The translations under genes and the position numbers were made by a program. Below, piece after piece: positions 9,359 through 17,593 of a stretch of 64,000 nucleotides of DNA. Position 1 is the first letter of the stretch. The number at the start of each line of letters is the position of its first letter. The DNA is taken from assembly GCF_000744655.1 (NCBI RefSeq), contig NZ_JQMJ01000004.1, positions 2,852,001 through 2,916,000 on the forward strand. The letters are read 5' to 3'. The stretch comes from Streptacidiphilus rugosus AM-16. GTDB lineage: Bacteria; Actinomycetota; Actinomycetes; Streptomycetales; Streptomycetaceae. The notes beneath the pieces are model-generated. The model was not told where the DNA came from and searched no databases. It worked only from the letters and a program-made list of their open reading frames with translations.

Positions 9359-9982
9359 TCAGCGGGGCTTGAGCGCGGCGAGTTGCTCCGCGAAGGGGAC
9401 GACGTCGCGGAAGGGATCCGTGCGCCGCGCCTGGGTGGGCTGCCGCAGCAGGACGGCGGCCAGCTCGCCCGCGGCGCGCTCGATGTGCTGCCGCAGGCCG
9501 TTCTCGTCCGCGCCGCCCCAGTCCTCGGAGGCGGCGTAGACGGCCGTCGGCACCACGGCCGCGCGCAGGTACGCGAAGAGCGGGCGCAGCGCGTGGTCGA
9601 GGGCGAGCGAGTGGCGCGCGGTGCCGCCGGTCGCGCCGAGCAGGGCCGGCCGACCGGCCAGCGCACCCTGCTCCAGCACGTCGAAGAAGGACTTGAACAG
9701 CCCGCTGTAGGAGGCGGAGAAGATCGGCGTCACCGCGATCACCGCGTCCGCGCCGGTGACCGCGTCGATGGCCTGGCGCAGTGGCTCGCCGGGGAAGCCG
9801 GTGACCAGGTTGTCGGCAATCGGGTGGGCGAGCTCGCGGAGTTCCACGAGCTCGACCACGACGTCGCGTCCCGCGGAGGCGAGTTCGGCGCGGACGGCCT
9901 CGGTGAGGCGGTCGGCGAGCAGTCGCGTCGAGGAGGGCTGGCTGAGCCCGGCCGAGACGACGGCCAGCGTGACGGTTTCCAT
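9359..9982 (-). CDS. NADPH-dependent FMN reductase (CE1759-type)
   Basis: 207 aa flavodoxin-like flavin reductase. LAVVSAGLSQPSSTRLLADRL is the phosphate-binding first loop and AVIAVTPIFSASYSGLFKSFFD the flavin-contact loop; AGRPALLGATGGTARHSL follows. It lies 29 nt behind the luciferase-like monooxygenase gene on the same strand, so the two probably form a two-component flavin monooxygenase in which this enzyme supplies reduced FMN. It ends 18 nt from the end of the convergent kinase gene, leaving no room for a separate terminator. Cytosolic. Confidence 0.88.
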   Translation of the reverse strand: METVTLAVVSAGLSQPSSTRLLADRLTEAVRAELASAGRDVVVELVELRELAHPIADNLVTGFPGEPLRQAIDAVTGADAVIAVTPIFSASYSGLFKSFFDVLEQGALAGRPALLGATGGTARHSLALDHALRPLFAYLRAAVVPTAVYAASEDWGGADENGLRQHIERAAGELAAVLLRQPTQARRTDPFRDVVPFAEQLAALKPR

Positions 9983-10011
9983 CGTGGTGGTTCTCCTCCG
10001 GCTCGGACGGT

Positions 10012-11136
10012 TCAGACGGTTCGGACGGCGGCGGTGTCGGACTGCGGGGCCTCGTGCGGGGCGGCCTGCGCCACGGCCAGCAGCGAGGCGTGGTTCGGCG
10101 CGTCGGGGACGCCGGCCGGGCGGCGCTTGGCGAACTCCTCGCGGAGCACCGGCACGACCTCCTCGCCGAGCAGGTCGATCTGCTCCAGCACGGTCTTCAG
10201 CGGCAGTCCGGCGTGGTCGACCAGGAAGAGCTGGCGCTGGTAGTCGCCGGCGTAGTCGCGGAAGGACAGCGTCTTCTCGATGACCTGCTCGGGCGTGCCG
10301 ACGGTCAGCGGTGTCTGCGCGGTGAAGTCCTCCAGCGAGGGACCGTGCCCGTAGACGGGCGCGTTGTCGAAGTAGGGACGGAACTCGCGCACCGCGTCCT
10401 GCGAGGTGCGGCGCATGAAGACCTGCCCGCCGAGTCCGACGATCGCCTGCTCGGGCGTGCCGTGGCCGTAGTGCGCGTAGCGCTCGCGGTAGAGCTCGAC
10501 CATGCGCCGGGTGTGGTCCTTGGGCCAGAAGATGTTGTTGTGGAAGAAGCCGTCACCGTAGAAGGCGGCCTGCTCGGCGATCTCCGGGGAGCGGATCGAG
10601 CCGTGCCAGACGAACGGCGGAACGCCGTCGAGCGGGCGCGGCGTCGAGGTGAAGGACTGCAGCGGGGTGCGGAAGCGTCCCTCCCAGTCGACCACGTCCT
10701 CGCGCCAGAGCCGGTGCAGCAGCGCGTAGTTCTCGACGGCCAGCTCGATGCCCTGCCGGATGTCCTTGCCGAACCACGGGTAGACGGGGCCGGTGTTGCC
10801 GCGGCCCATCATCACGTCCACGCGGCCCTCTGCGACGTGCTGGAGCATCGCGAAGTCCTCGGCGATCTTCACCGGGTCGTTGGTGGTGATCAGCGTGGTG
10901 GAGGTGGAGAGGATGATCCGTTCGGTCCGGGCGGCGATCCAGCCCAGCATGGTCGTCGGCGAGGAGGGCACGAAGGGCGGGTTGTGGTGCTCGCCGGTGG
11001 CGAAGACGTCCAGGCCGACCTCCTCCGCCTTCTCCGCGATGGCGAGCATGGCCTTGATGCGCTCGTGCTCGGTCGGGGTCCGGCCGGTGGTGGGGTCGGG
11101 CGTGAGGTCTCCGACGGTGAAGATTCCGAACTGCAT
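10012..11136 (-). CDS. LLM-class (luciferase-like) flavin-dependent monooxygenase
   Basis: 374 aa bacterial luciferase fold. MQFGIFTVGD opens the first strand; ATGEHHNPPF near residues 45-55, ISTSTTLITTNDPVKIAEDFA and GRVDVMMGRG are family signatures. A longer frame begins at 11184, but the start at 11136 is preferred because AGGTGA lies about 6 nt before it and homologues begin MQFGIFT. The longer version would also read across the palindrome at 11168-11181. It heads an operon with the FMN reductase (29 nt gap). It probably oxidises an aldehyde, amine or small organosulfur compound with FMNH2 and O2; the substrate is unknown. Confidence 0.9.
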   Translation of the reverse strand: MQFGIFTVGDLTPDPTTGRTPTEHERIKAMLAIAEKAEEVGLDVFATGEHHNPPFVPSSPTTMLGWIAARTERIILSTSTTLITTNDPVKIAEDFAMLQHVAEGRVDVMMGRGNTGPVYPWFGKDIRQGIELAVENYALLHRLWREDVVDWEGRFRTPLQSFTSTPRPLDGVPPFVWHGSIRSPEIAEQAAFYGDGFFHNNIFWPKDHTRRMVELYRERYAHYGHGTPEQAIVGLGGQVFMRRTSQDAVREFRPYFDNAPVYGHGPSLEDFTAQTPLTVGTPEQVIEKTLSFRDYAGDYQRQLFLVDHAGLPLKTVLEQIDLLGEEVVPVLREEFAKRRPAGVPDAPNHASLLAVAQAAPHEAPQSDTAAVRTV

Positions 11137-11167
11137 CGTGCTCACCTGTCTTCTCGCGATCCTTATT

Positions 11168-11181
11168 GTTGAATATTCAAC
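11168..11181. promoter_or_regulatory. 14-bp perfect palindrome upstream of the flavin monooxygenase pair
   Basis: GTTGAATATTCAAC is a perfect palindrome 31 nt upstream of the monooxygenase start, in an AT-rich island of an otherwise GC-rich region. It resembles operators of MarR-family repressors, which often guard small oxidoreductase operons. No MarR gene lies in the window; the nearest regulator is the MerR gene at 11299. It is a candidate operator overlapping the leftward promoter, with TTGTGA as a possible -35 on the minus strand. Confidence 0.6.
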
Positions 11182-11235
11182 CATGCCTCACAACGGTCAC
11201 GCGACCGCTCGCATTCCCGCCCGTTCGGCCGGGTG

Positions 11236-11252
11236 TGACAGCGCTACTGTTA
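11236..11252 (+). promoter_or_regulatory. Candidate MerR promoter/operator dyad
   Basis: TGACAGCGCTACTGTTA contains the inverted halves TnACAG and CTGTnA and lies about 47 nt upstream of the MerR start. MerR regulators bind dyads inside a stretched promoter spacer and often autoregulate, so this is a reasonable target. The exact -35 and -10 boxes cannot be fixed by eye. Confidence 0.4.
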
Positions 11253-11298
11253 AGGCCGACGGTTTCGGCGAGGCATGCACGGGTCAAGGGGAGGCGCG

Positions 11299-12030
11299 TT
11301 GACGGTCGACGAGTTGGCGGCGCGCGCCGGGATCACCGTTCGCACGCTCCGCTTCTACGCGGCGAAAGGCCTGCTCCCACCGCCCGAGATCGGCCCGCGC
11401 AGGGTCGGCCGCTACGGCCCCGAGCACCTGGGCCGCCTGGAACTGATCGAGGAGTTGCAGCGCCAGGGCCTGACCCTGGCCGCGATCGAGCGCTACCTCG
11501 CCCAGCTCCCCGAGGACGTCGGCTCGCTGGACCTGGCGGTCCACCGGGCGCTGGTCGCCTCCTGGCAGCCCGAGGCGGCGGAACGCGTCAGCCGCGAACA
11601 GCTGGAGCGCCGCGCGGGCCGCGCGCTCAGCGACGCCGACCTGGACCGGCTGGCCGCGATGGGCGCGATCATCCCCCAGCCGGGCGCGGCGTCCGACGCG
11701 GCGTCCGCGCCGGACGGCGCCGAGTGCTTCTCCGTCGACCCCGGCCTGCTGCCGCTCGGGGTCAGGGTGCTGGACGTCCCGATCCCGCTGGAAACCCTCG
11801 TCGCGGCCCGCGCCGTCGTCCGCCTCCACAGCCGCGCGACGGCGCACGACCTGCACCGCCTCTTCCGCGACACGGTCTGGCGCCCGTTCCGCGCGTCGGA
11901 CCCGAGCCCGGAGGGCCTGGAGCGGATGAAGGAACTGGCCACCCACATCGAGCCGATGGTCGTCCAGGCCCTGGTCACCGCGTTCCAGCGCTCCCTCGCC
12001 GAGGAACTCGCCGAAGCACCCCCGCAGTAG
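11299..12030 (+). CDS. MerR-family transcriptional regulator
   Basis: 243 aa. TVDELAARAGITVRTLRFYAAKGLLPP is the MerR winged-helix signature, followed by a dimerisation helix (RLELIEELQRQGLTLAAIERYL) and a C-terminal effector region with no conserved metal-binding cysteines; the only Cys is in DGAECFSV. I chose the TTG at 11299 over the ATG at 11275 because AAGGGGAGG lies four bases before the TTG and homologues start TVDELA. It is divergent from the monooxygenase/reductase operon and may control it or itself. It is convergent with the HD-domain gene, with the hairpin repeat at 12069 between them. Confidence 0.88.
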   Translation: MTVDELAARAGITVRTLRFYAAKGLLPPPEIGPRRVGRYGPEHLGRLELIEELQRQGLTLAAIERYLAQLPEDVGSLDLAVHRALVASWQPEAAERVSREQLERRAGRALSDADLDRLAAMGAIIPQPGAASDAASAPDGAECFSVDPGLLPLGVRVLDVPIPLETLVAARAVVRLHSRATAHDLHRLFRDTVWRPFRASDPSPEGLERMKELATHIEPMVVQALVTAFQRSLAEELAEAPPQ

Positions 12031-12068
12031 GCCTCCGGCCCGAAAGGGTCACCCCCCGACGGCGAGCG

Positions 12069-12223
12069 AGTTGCACCCTCCAGGGGCGCGGGGCTCTGCC
12101 GATCTGCGCCTCCGGCGCGCGGGCGCGACAAGCCACCGACAAGCGGATGGTCCTCACCGAACAGGGCCATCCGCACGCGGGTGGTTGCTCGCGCAGTTCC
12201 CCGCGCCCCTGGAGGGTGCAACT
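12069..12223. repeat. Complete interspersed hairpin repeat (REP-like), 25-bp perfect arms
   Basis: Outer arms 12069-12093 and 12199-12223 are perfect inverted repeats of 25 bases. Inside, gcgcgacaagccacc pairs imperfectly with ggtggttgctcgcgc, and the apex pairs ggatggtcc with gggccatcc. The apical part is shared, in reverse orientation, with the cluster at 6650-6965. It sits between the convergent MerR and HD-domain genes and could act as a two-way terminator. Confidence 0.8.
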
Positions 12224-12245
12224 GACCCGCCGCCGCCAAGTGCGC

Positions 12246-13166
12246 CTACGCGCCCTCGGGGGTGGCGTGCCAGGCGTAGAGGGCGCGGACGACGGCGAAG
12301 AGGCGGCCATCCTTCCAGGCGACGCCGATCACGCCGTCGGAGAAGCGCTCGCCCCGGATGACGGCAGTCGCCGTGCGGACCGCGTCCGCCGCGGAGAGGC
12401 CGCCTTCCGACGTCAGCGGCGGCAACGTGTGGTCGACCCAGTGGAACACCGGGGTGACCGCGCCGACCGTGGCCAGCGCCGTCGTCACCGCGGTCACCCG
12501 CGAGCCGTAGACGGGGTGGCCCCCTTCCCACTCCGCGTCGCCCGGCAGTACGCGCCAGCCGCCCGCGAAGTCTCCCAGCCGTTCCCACGCGGCCGACGCC
12601 GCGGCCGAGTCGCGGTCGAGGCCGGCCAGCAGCGCCGCGTCGTCCGGATCGCCGTCGGCCCCGCCGCCCGCCGGAGGCTCGAAGCGGCGCTCCGGATGGA
12701 TCAGCCGGGCGGTCAGCTCGTACTTGGCCGTCAGCCTGGCCCGCAGCGCGGCGTCGGGGAGGAGCGCGAGGCGGTCCGGCGCGGAGTTGCTGGCGAGGTC
12801 CGCGTCCTTGACGGTGACCGCGCCCGGCGTGGCCAGGACCCTGGCCGCGTAGTCCACGAGCGACTCATCGGCGCGTTTCGTCAGCGCCAGCACGATGTCC
12901 TTGGTCCGCTGCGGCAGCGCCGCCGCGTCGAGCCACTCGACGCTGAGCACGTCGTCCTCGACGGCGTCGTGCAACCACCCCGCCGCGACCTGTGCCGTGT
13001 CCCCGCCGAGACGCGCGGCGCCCTCCGCGACCGCCGCCAGGTGCTCGGCGTAGGGCCGGCCGGCCTTGTCGACCTGACCTGCGTGGGCCGCGCGGGCGAT
13101 GGCCTCGACCTCGTCGAGCGTCAGCAGCGCCGAACCGGAACCGTCTCCTGGGGAAGTCCCCGCCAT
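12246..13166 (-). CDS. HD-domain phosphohydrolase, RelA/SpoT-hydrolase (MESH1)-like
   Basis: 306 aa. The N-terminal about 170 residues carry the HD signature: AHAGQVDKAGRPYAEHLAAVA, AAGWLHDAVED and KDADLASNS, the same order as in (p)ppGpp hydrolases and MESH1. The C-terminal part (about 190-306) lacks a synthetase or TGS domain and has no family I recognise; it includes VFHWVDHTLPPLTSEGG. Start supported by AGAGGA about 8 nt upstream. Likely a metal-dependent cytosolic phosphohydrolase; action on ppGpp is a guess from the fold. It is divergent from the MBL-fold gene, 129 nt away. Confidence 0.78.
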   Translation of the reverse strand: MAGTSPGDGSGSALLTLDEVEAIARAAHAGQVDKAGRPYAEHLAAVAEGAARLGGDTAQVAAGWLHDAVEDDVLSVEWLDAAALPQRTKDIVLALTKRADESLVDYAARVLATPGAVTVKDADLASNSAPDRLALLPDAALRARLTAKYELTARLIHPERRFEPPAGGGADGDPDDAALLAGLDRDSAAASAAWERLGDFAGGWRVLPGDAEWEGGHPVYGSRVTAVTTALATVGAVTPVFHWVDHTLPPLTSEGGLSAADAVRTATAVIRGERFSDGVIGVAWKDGRLFAVVRALYAWHATPEGA

Positions 13167-13295
13167 CTGGTACGTCCTCTTCGCCGGGGTGGAACGATCG
13201 TCCACCCCAGTGTCGCGCGCGAATCCCTGGACACGCGCCGCCTCACCGTGGACAGTGGTCGCGCCCGAAGTCAGTTCATCAGAGAATCGGCCACC

Positions 13296-14342
13296 ATGAG
13301 TGCAACGGTCTCCCTCCACGCCCATGCCCCCGTCTCGGCCGAGCTGCTGCCGATAGCCGACGGAGTCCACGTCTGGAGGCCACGGCCCGGCGTCGGCTGG
13401 GGGCTGGCCAACTGCGGACTGCTGGTCTCGGGCGCCACCGCCGCGTGGATCGACTCGCCCTACGACCGCACCCTCGCCGACGAGTTCCTGGCCCGCTGCC
13501 GGCCGCTGCTCGCGGAGGGGGCGGAGGTGGACTGGCTCTTCGTCACCCACGGCAACGGCGACCACCTGTGGGGCTGGCAGGCGGTGCCGGACGCCCGCGT
13601 CGTCTACACCCGGGCCACCGCCGGTCACATCGCCCACGAACCTGACCCCTGCGACCTGCACGGACTGGTCCACAACGCCGACACCGACACCGTCGTCGGC
13701 TGGTACCTGAACCGTCACTTCGGCCGCTACCGCTGGCCGGAGACGGAGCTGCCGCAGCCCGCCCTGACCTTCTCGGGCGAGGTCGAGATCGCCGTCGGCG
13801 ACATCCCGGTCGAGCTCACCCAGCTCGCGCCCGCGCACACCCGCGGCGACCTGATCGCCTATCTGCCGCGCCAGCAGGTCTGCTTCGCGGGCGACATCGT
13901 CTTCGCCGCGACCGCCGACGAACCCGGGGACCACCCGGTGCACTGGGCCGGGCCGCTCGAGAACGTGATCGCCGGCTGCGACCGGGTCCTGGCGACCGGC
14001 GCGACGACGATCGTGCCGGGTCACGGCCCGGTCCTGGACCGCGACGGCGTCCTCGCCCACCGGGACTACCTCTGCTACCTGGCGGAGAGCGTGCAGCGCC
14101 TGCACGCGGCCGGGGTCCCCGCCGCCGACGCCGCCCGCCGCCTCGTCGCCGAGGCCCGCTACCCGGACCTCCACCTGCCCGAGCGCCTCGCGATCACCGT
14201 CGCCCTGCAGTACCGCCACCTCGACGCCGCCCCCGAGGCGCCGATGCTGCTGCAGATGCAGGCCCTGGCCCAGCTCGCCTGGGAGATCGAGCACCCGGGC
14301 ACTCCCCTCCCCTCCCCCCGCCCGGCCCCGACGACGGACTGA
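13296..14342 (+). CDS. MBL-fold metallo-hydrolase
   Basis: 348 aa. Metallo-beta-lactamase fold: THGNGDHLWG near residue 84 (HxNxDH in place of HxHxDH), AHTRGD near 180, FAGDIVF and IVPGHGP. With Asn at the second metal-ligand position, the first zinc site may be altered. The C-terminal helical region (RLHAAGVPAADAARRL, YPDLHLPERLAITVALQYRH) is that of the SoxH/cyclase-like hydrolases. The protein is cytosolic. The first ATG in the frame with sensible family alignment is at 13296; a much longer frame upstream is an artefact of the repeat region. Substrate unknown. Confidence 0.85.
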   Translation: MSATVSLHAHAPVSAELLPIADGVHVWRPRPGVGWGLANCGLLVSGATAAWIDSPYDRTLADEFLARCRPLLAEGAEVDWLFVTHGNGDHLWGWQAVPDARVVYTRATAGHIAHEPDPCDLHGLVHNADTDTVVGWYLNRHFGRYRWPETELPQPALTFSGEVEIAVGDIPVELTQLAPAHTRGDLIAYLPRQQVCFAGDIVFAATADEPGDHPVHWAGPLENVIAGCDRVLATGATTIVPGHGPVLDRDGVLAHRDYLCYLAESVQRLHAAGVPAADAARRLVAEARYPDLHLPERLAITVALQYRHLDAAPEAPMLLQMQALAQLAWEIEHPGTPLPSPRPAPTTD

Positions 14343-14409
14343 GCGCCGCCCGCACCGGGCGTCGGGCCTCGAAGGGTTTCACCCGGCTGACACCGGTCTC
14401 GCAGAGGTT

Positions 14410-15494
14410 CTACGCCTCGTCCGCGGACCTGCCACCGCGCGCAGCGAGAGCGTCGGCGACGCGGAGGAGGGTGGGACGGCCCTCGATCTGGTCGGCCCAG
14501 TCTGCGGGGAGGGAGGACTCCCCGTAGGCCGCGCCGAGGAGGTTGCCGCAGACGGCGCCGGTGGAGTCGCTGTCGCCGGAGTGGGTGACCGAGAGGGTCA
14601 GCGCGCGGCGGGTGTCGCCACCGGAGACGAGCAGGCAGTACACGGCGATGGCCAGGCACTCCTCCGCGATCCAGCCGAGGCCGACCCGCTCCACGGTGTC
14701 GAAGCCGGCCTGCGCCTCCGCCGCCAGGCGGACCGCGCGGTCCAGCGCGGCCACGGTCTCCTCGCTCGCGGCGTGGGCCGCCGTCTGCGCGAGGGTCCCG
14801 GCGACGGCCGCGTCGGGGCCGCGCCGGCCACCAACCGGTCCACCAGTGCGGCGAAGGCGCCGGCCGCCAGGTAGCCGGTCGGATGGCCGTGGGTCAGCTG
14901 CGCGCAATCGGAAGCGAGCCGAAAGGCCTGCTCGGACCCCAGCCCGAGCAGTCCGAAGGGCGCGGAGCGCATGACCGTGCCGCACCCCTTGGAGTCACGG
15001 TTCACCGGCCCGTGCCGCCCGTCGGCCACCGGAACGCCCGACGGGAGCCGCGGATGGTCCGACAGACCGGACATGCACGCGTTCCCCGGCGCGCGGGAGG
15101 CGTAGAGCCAGGCCTCGGCCGCGAGGCCGAGGTGCCCCTCGCCCTGCGGTCCGGCCAGGCGCTGCGTGCGCAGCCAGCGGAGGTACGCCGCGTGCACGGA
15201 GCCGAGCACCGCCTCGGGCGTGCCCTCCCTCGGCGTGCCCGCCCCCGCGAGCAGCAGGCCTTCCGCCGTGAAGAGGGTCATCTGGGTGTCATCGGTGACC
15301 TCGGCGAGCTTCCCGCGCGGCCGCCGTAGGGAGGTGACCCCCTGCGAGCCGAAGCCGTCCAGGATCCGCTCCAGATGCTGGAACTCGACCGGCCACCCCA
15401 GCGCGTCACCGATCGCACCCCCGACCAGACACCCGCGCACCCGGTCCCGCCGCTCCAGCTCCGCCGCCGTCTCCGTCCTCGTCTCCGTCGTCAT
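14410..15494 (-). pseudogene. ADP-ribosylglycohydrolase (DraG/ARH-like), frameshifted
   Basis: The N-terminal frame gives GCLVGGAIGDALGWPVEF and EVTDDTQMTLF, and runs to FAALVDRLVAG near 14825. It then turns into Arg/Pro nonsense, while the next frame (ending at 14410) continues with GPDAAVAGTLAQ, VERVGLGWIAEECLAIA and THSGDSDSTGAVCGNLLG, the C-terminal metal-binding motif. One missing base in the run near 14811-14830 (cgtcggggccgcgccggcc) accounts for this. Both metal-ligand motifs survive, so either the lesion is recent or it is a sequencing error. Start at 15494 from GGAGG upstream. Substrate, if active, would be ADP-ribosylated protein or ADP-ribose derivatives. Confidence 0.82.
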
Positions 15495-15907
15495 CACCCC
15501 TCCGTCCGCGCAGGCGGCACGCCCGCTCCTGGCGACCGTAGTCGACACCGCACCCGGCCGTCGCGCGGGTTGTCGGGGTGGTTAATGGACCGTTAGATGT
15601 CCGCCGCCAGCTCGGCGCGCAGCTGGGACGACTACGTACGACAAGCACCTTTGACGATCAACATGGCTTTCCCACCAGGCAGTTGCCGCCCCGGTTCAAC
15701 GTCGCCGACCGCGGCGCCTTCACCCGCGTGGCCGCCCCGAACGCCGCCGGTCGGGGCAACGGGTGGGTCTTCCGCGCGACGTTCGTGCACGGTTACCGCC
15801 CCGCCGCAGCTGACCCGCGCGGCGGTACCCCTATCGTGGACCTCCACCGTCACCGTCCACCGACCACTGCCCTCCGTCCACCGACTCAGCCGGGGAACCC
15901 ACTGCAC
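15495..15907. other. Divergent intergenic region upstream of the Ala/Glu-repeat protein
   Basis: About 410 bases between two divergent starts. A frame from 15578 is open through here into the downstream gene, but its first 110 codons are Arg/Pro-rich and unlike the rest, so I do not extend the gene. The segment 15579-15596 (gtggttaatggaccgtta) is AT-rich relative to its surroundings and may belong to a promoter. No RNA gene seen. Confidence 0.45.
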
Positions 15908-17512
15908 ATGACCGCCACCTCCACCTCCGTCAAGTCCAGCACCACCATTCCCTCGCCGCTCCTGCCGTCCGATGTCCGGGAAGACCTGTGCCGGTACGCG
16001 GAGGCGGGCGGCTTCACCCTCCGGACCGGGACGAACCCCTGGTTCGCCGCCCTGGACTCGGTCGCCGACGTGGAGGAGGCCCGCGCCGCCTCCACCGTCC
16101 TGGCCGAGCTCCGGGGCCGTGACCTGCCGCTTCTCCAGCAGGCCGCCGAGCAGCTGAGCGCCGTGTCCGGCTTCGACGCGCCGACCACGGTCGCCGAGAC
16201 GGCCGCCCTGGTCGCCCTCGTACTGCGCGTGCGCGGCACGCTCGCCGTACTGCACGCCCCGGTCTACGAGGGCGCGCCCGACGCGCTCGACGCGATGATC
16301 GCCGCGACGGCGAGCAGCGCGTGGCGCTCGCAGAACGGGGTGAAGCAGTCCTGGCTGCAGCGCCGGGCGCTCACCCGCCAGGCCCGCGTGCTCGCCGTGA
16401 CCCGCCGAACCCGCCGCGACGCGCTGCACGGCGCGCTGGCGGCGGCCGCGTCCGAGCGCGCGGACTGGGCCACGCTCGCCGCCGACGGAGGCCGTCCGGC
16501 CCTCCCCTCCGGCCTGGAGCTCCCCGAGGGCGCCGGTCAGGCGGCCGAGAGCGCGGTTCCCGGTCTGCGCCTGCTCGCAGACCTGATCCGGCCGGAGCAC
16601 GCCCTGGAGGACCTGCCCCTGGCCGACCTGACGACCCTCCTCGACCAGCTCGCCGCCGACGAGGGCACGCTGTACCGCCTGCCGCGCCTGCGGGCCCTCC
16701 GCGACGGCCTGCTCGCCCACGACCTGGACGCACTCCTCGCCGAGCTCACCGCCCAGGAGGCGGGCGTCACCGAAACCACCGCGCTCCTGGCCCGCGCCAC
16801 CGTCCCCCAGCCCTCCTCCGAACCCCAGCCCACGACCCCCGCGCCGACCGAGCCGGAGTCGGAGTCGGCGGCCGTGGCGGAGGCTGAGATCGAGGCCGTG
16901 GCGGAGTCTGCGGCCGTGGCCGAGGCTGAGGTCATCGCCGAGGCCGAGGTTGAAGCTGAGGCCCTGATCGAGGCCACGCCGGAGGCCGAGACCCCGGCGG
17001 AGCCCGAAGCAGAGATCACGGTCGAGTCGGAGGCCGAGGTTGAGGTCGAGGCCGAGGTTGAGGCCGCGGCCGAGACCACGCCGGAGGCCGAGGTCGAAGC
17101 TGACGCCGCGGCTGAGCCGGCAGCCGGGGTTGAGACCCCGGCCGAGCCTGAGGCAGACCCCGTTGCCGAGGCCCTGATCGAGGCCACGCCGGAGGCAGAG
17201 ACCCCGGCGGAGTCGGAGGCGGCGTCCGCCGCGGTCGACGCCGAGCCTCAGGCCGAGGCCGGGCCCGCCGAGGCGGCGCCGGCCGCGCGCGCGGCTCGTC
17301 GGCCGCGGAAGCCGGCGTTCACGCCGGGGCAGCCGGTCACCGCGTACTCCGCGGAGCAGCTGGAAGCCGTCGTGCGGTGGATCGACAGCGACTCCGTGGA
17401 GCGCACGAACGAGGAGCTGCTGCGCGCCGCCATGAAGGAGTTCGGGTTCTCCCGCCTCGGGCCCCGTATCAAGGAGGCGCTCGGCGCGGCCGTCGCCGCC
17501 GTCCGGGACTGA
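15908..17512 (+). CDS. Ala/Glu-repeat protein with helicase-associated-looking ends
   Basis: 534 aa. Residues 1-300 are helical (DLPLLQQAAEQLSAVSGF, TLAVLHAPVYEGAPDALDAM, LTTLLDQLAADEGTLYRLPR). Residues about 310-460 are low-complexity Ala/Glu/Val-rich, with the phrase EALIEATPEAETPAE twice, encoded 210 nt apart. The last 60 residues read FTPGQPVTAYSAEQLEAVVR and LLRAAMKEFGFSRLGPRIKEAL. From memory, both ends resemble the inter-domain and C-terminal parts of very large actinobacterial DUF4011/AAA helicase-like proteins, but no Walker motif or helicase core is present. ATG at 15908 chosen because composition changes there. Function unknown; the resemblance needs a profile search. Confidence 0.6.
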   Translation: MTATSTSVKSSTTIPSPLLPSDVREDLCRYAEAGGFTLRTGTNPWFAALDSVADVEEARAASTVLAELRGRDLPLLQQAAEQLSAVSGFDAPTTVAETAALVALVLRVRGTLAVLHAPVYEGAPDALDAMIAATASSAWRSQNGVKQSWLQRRALTRQARVLAVTRRTRRDALHGALAAAASERADWATLAADGGRPALPSGLELPEGAGQAAESAVPGLRLLADLIRPEHALEDLPLADLTTLLDQLAADEGTLYRLPRLRALRDGLLAHDLDALLAELTAQEAGVTETTALLARATVPQPSSEPQPTTPAPTEPESESAAVAEAEIEAVAESAAVAEAEVIAEAEVEAEALIEATPEAETPAEPEAEITVESEAEVEVEAEVEAAAETTPEAEVEADAAAEPAAGVETPAEPEADPVAEALIEATPEAETPAESEAASAAVDAEPQAEAGPAEAAPAARAARRPRKPAFTPGQPVTAYSAEQLEAVVRWIDSDSVERTNEELLRAAMKEFGFSRLGPRIKEALGAAVAAVRD

Positions 17513-17518
17513 CCCCTC

Positions 17519-17567
17519 AGACGTCCCGCCCGCACACGCGACTCAGGTCCGTGCGGGCGGGACGTCT
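17519..17567. terminator. Bidirectional terminator hairpin
   Basis: A perfect 17-bp stem (AGACGTCCCGCCCGCAC with its complement at 17551-17567) and a 15-nt loop begin six bases after the stop at 17512. It lies between two convergent genes, so it can serve both. Confidence 0.85.
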
Positions 17568-17593
17568 GCTGTCCGCAGGCAGCCCGGCATCTG

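Noticed and set aside
11166..13295. A very long plus-strand frame (from 11166) reading into the MBL hydrolase
   Set aside because: Its first 710 codons cross the MerR gene, the hairpin repeat and the opposite-strand HD gene with Arg/Pro-rich content; only the part from 13296 resembles a protein.
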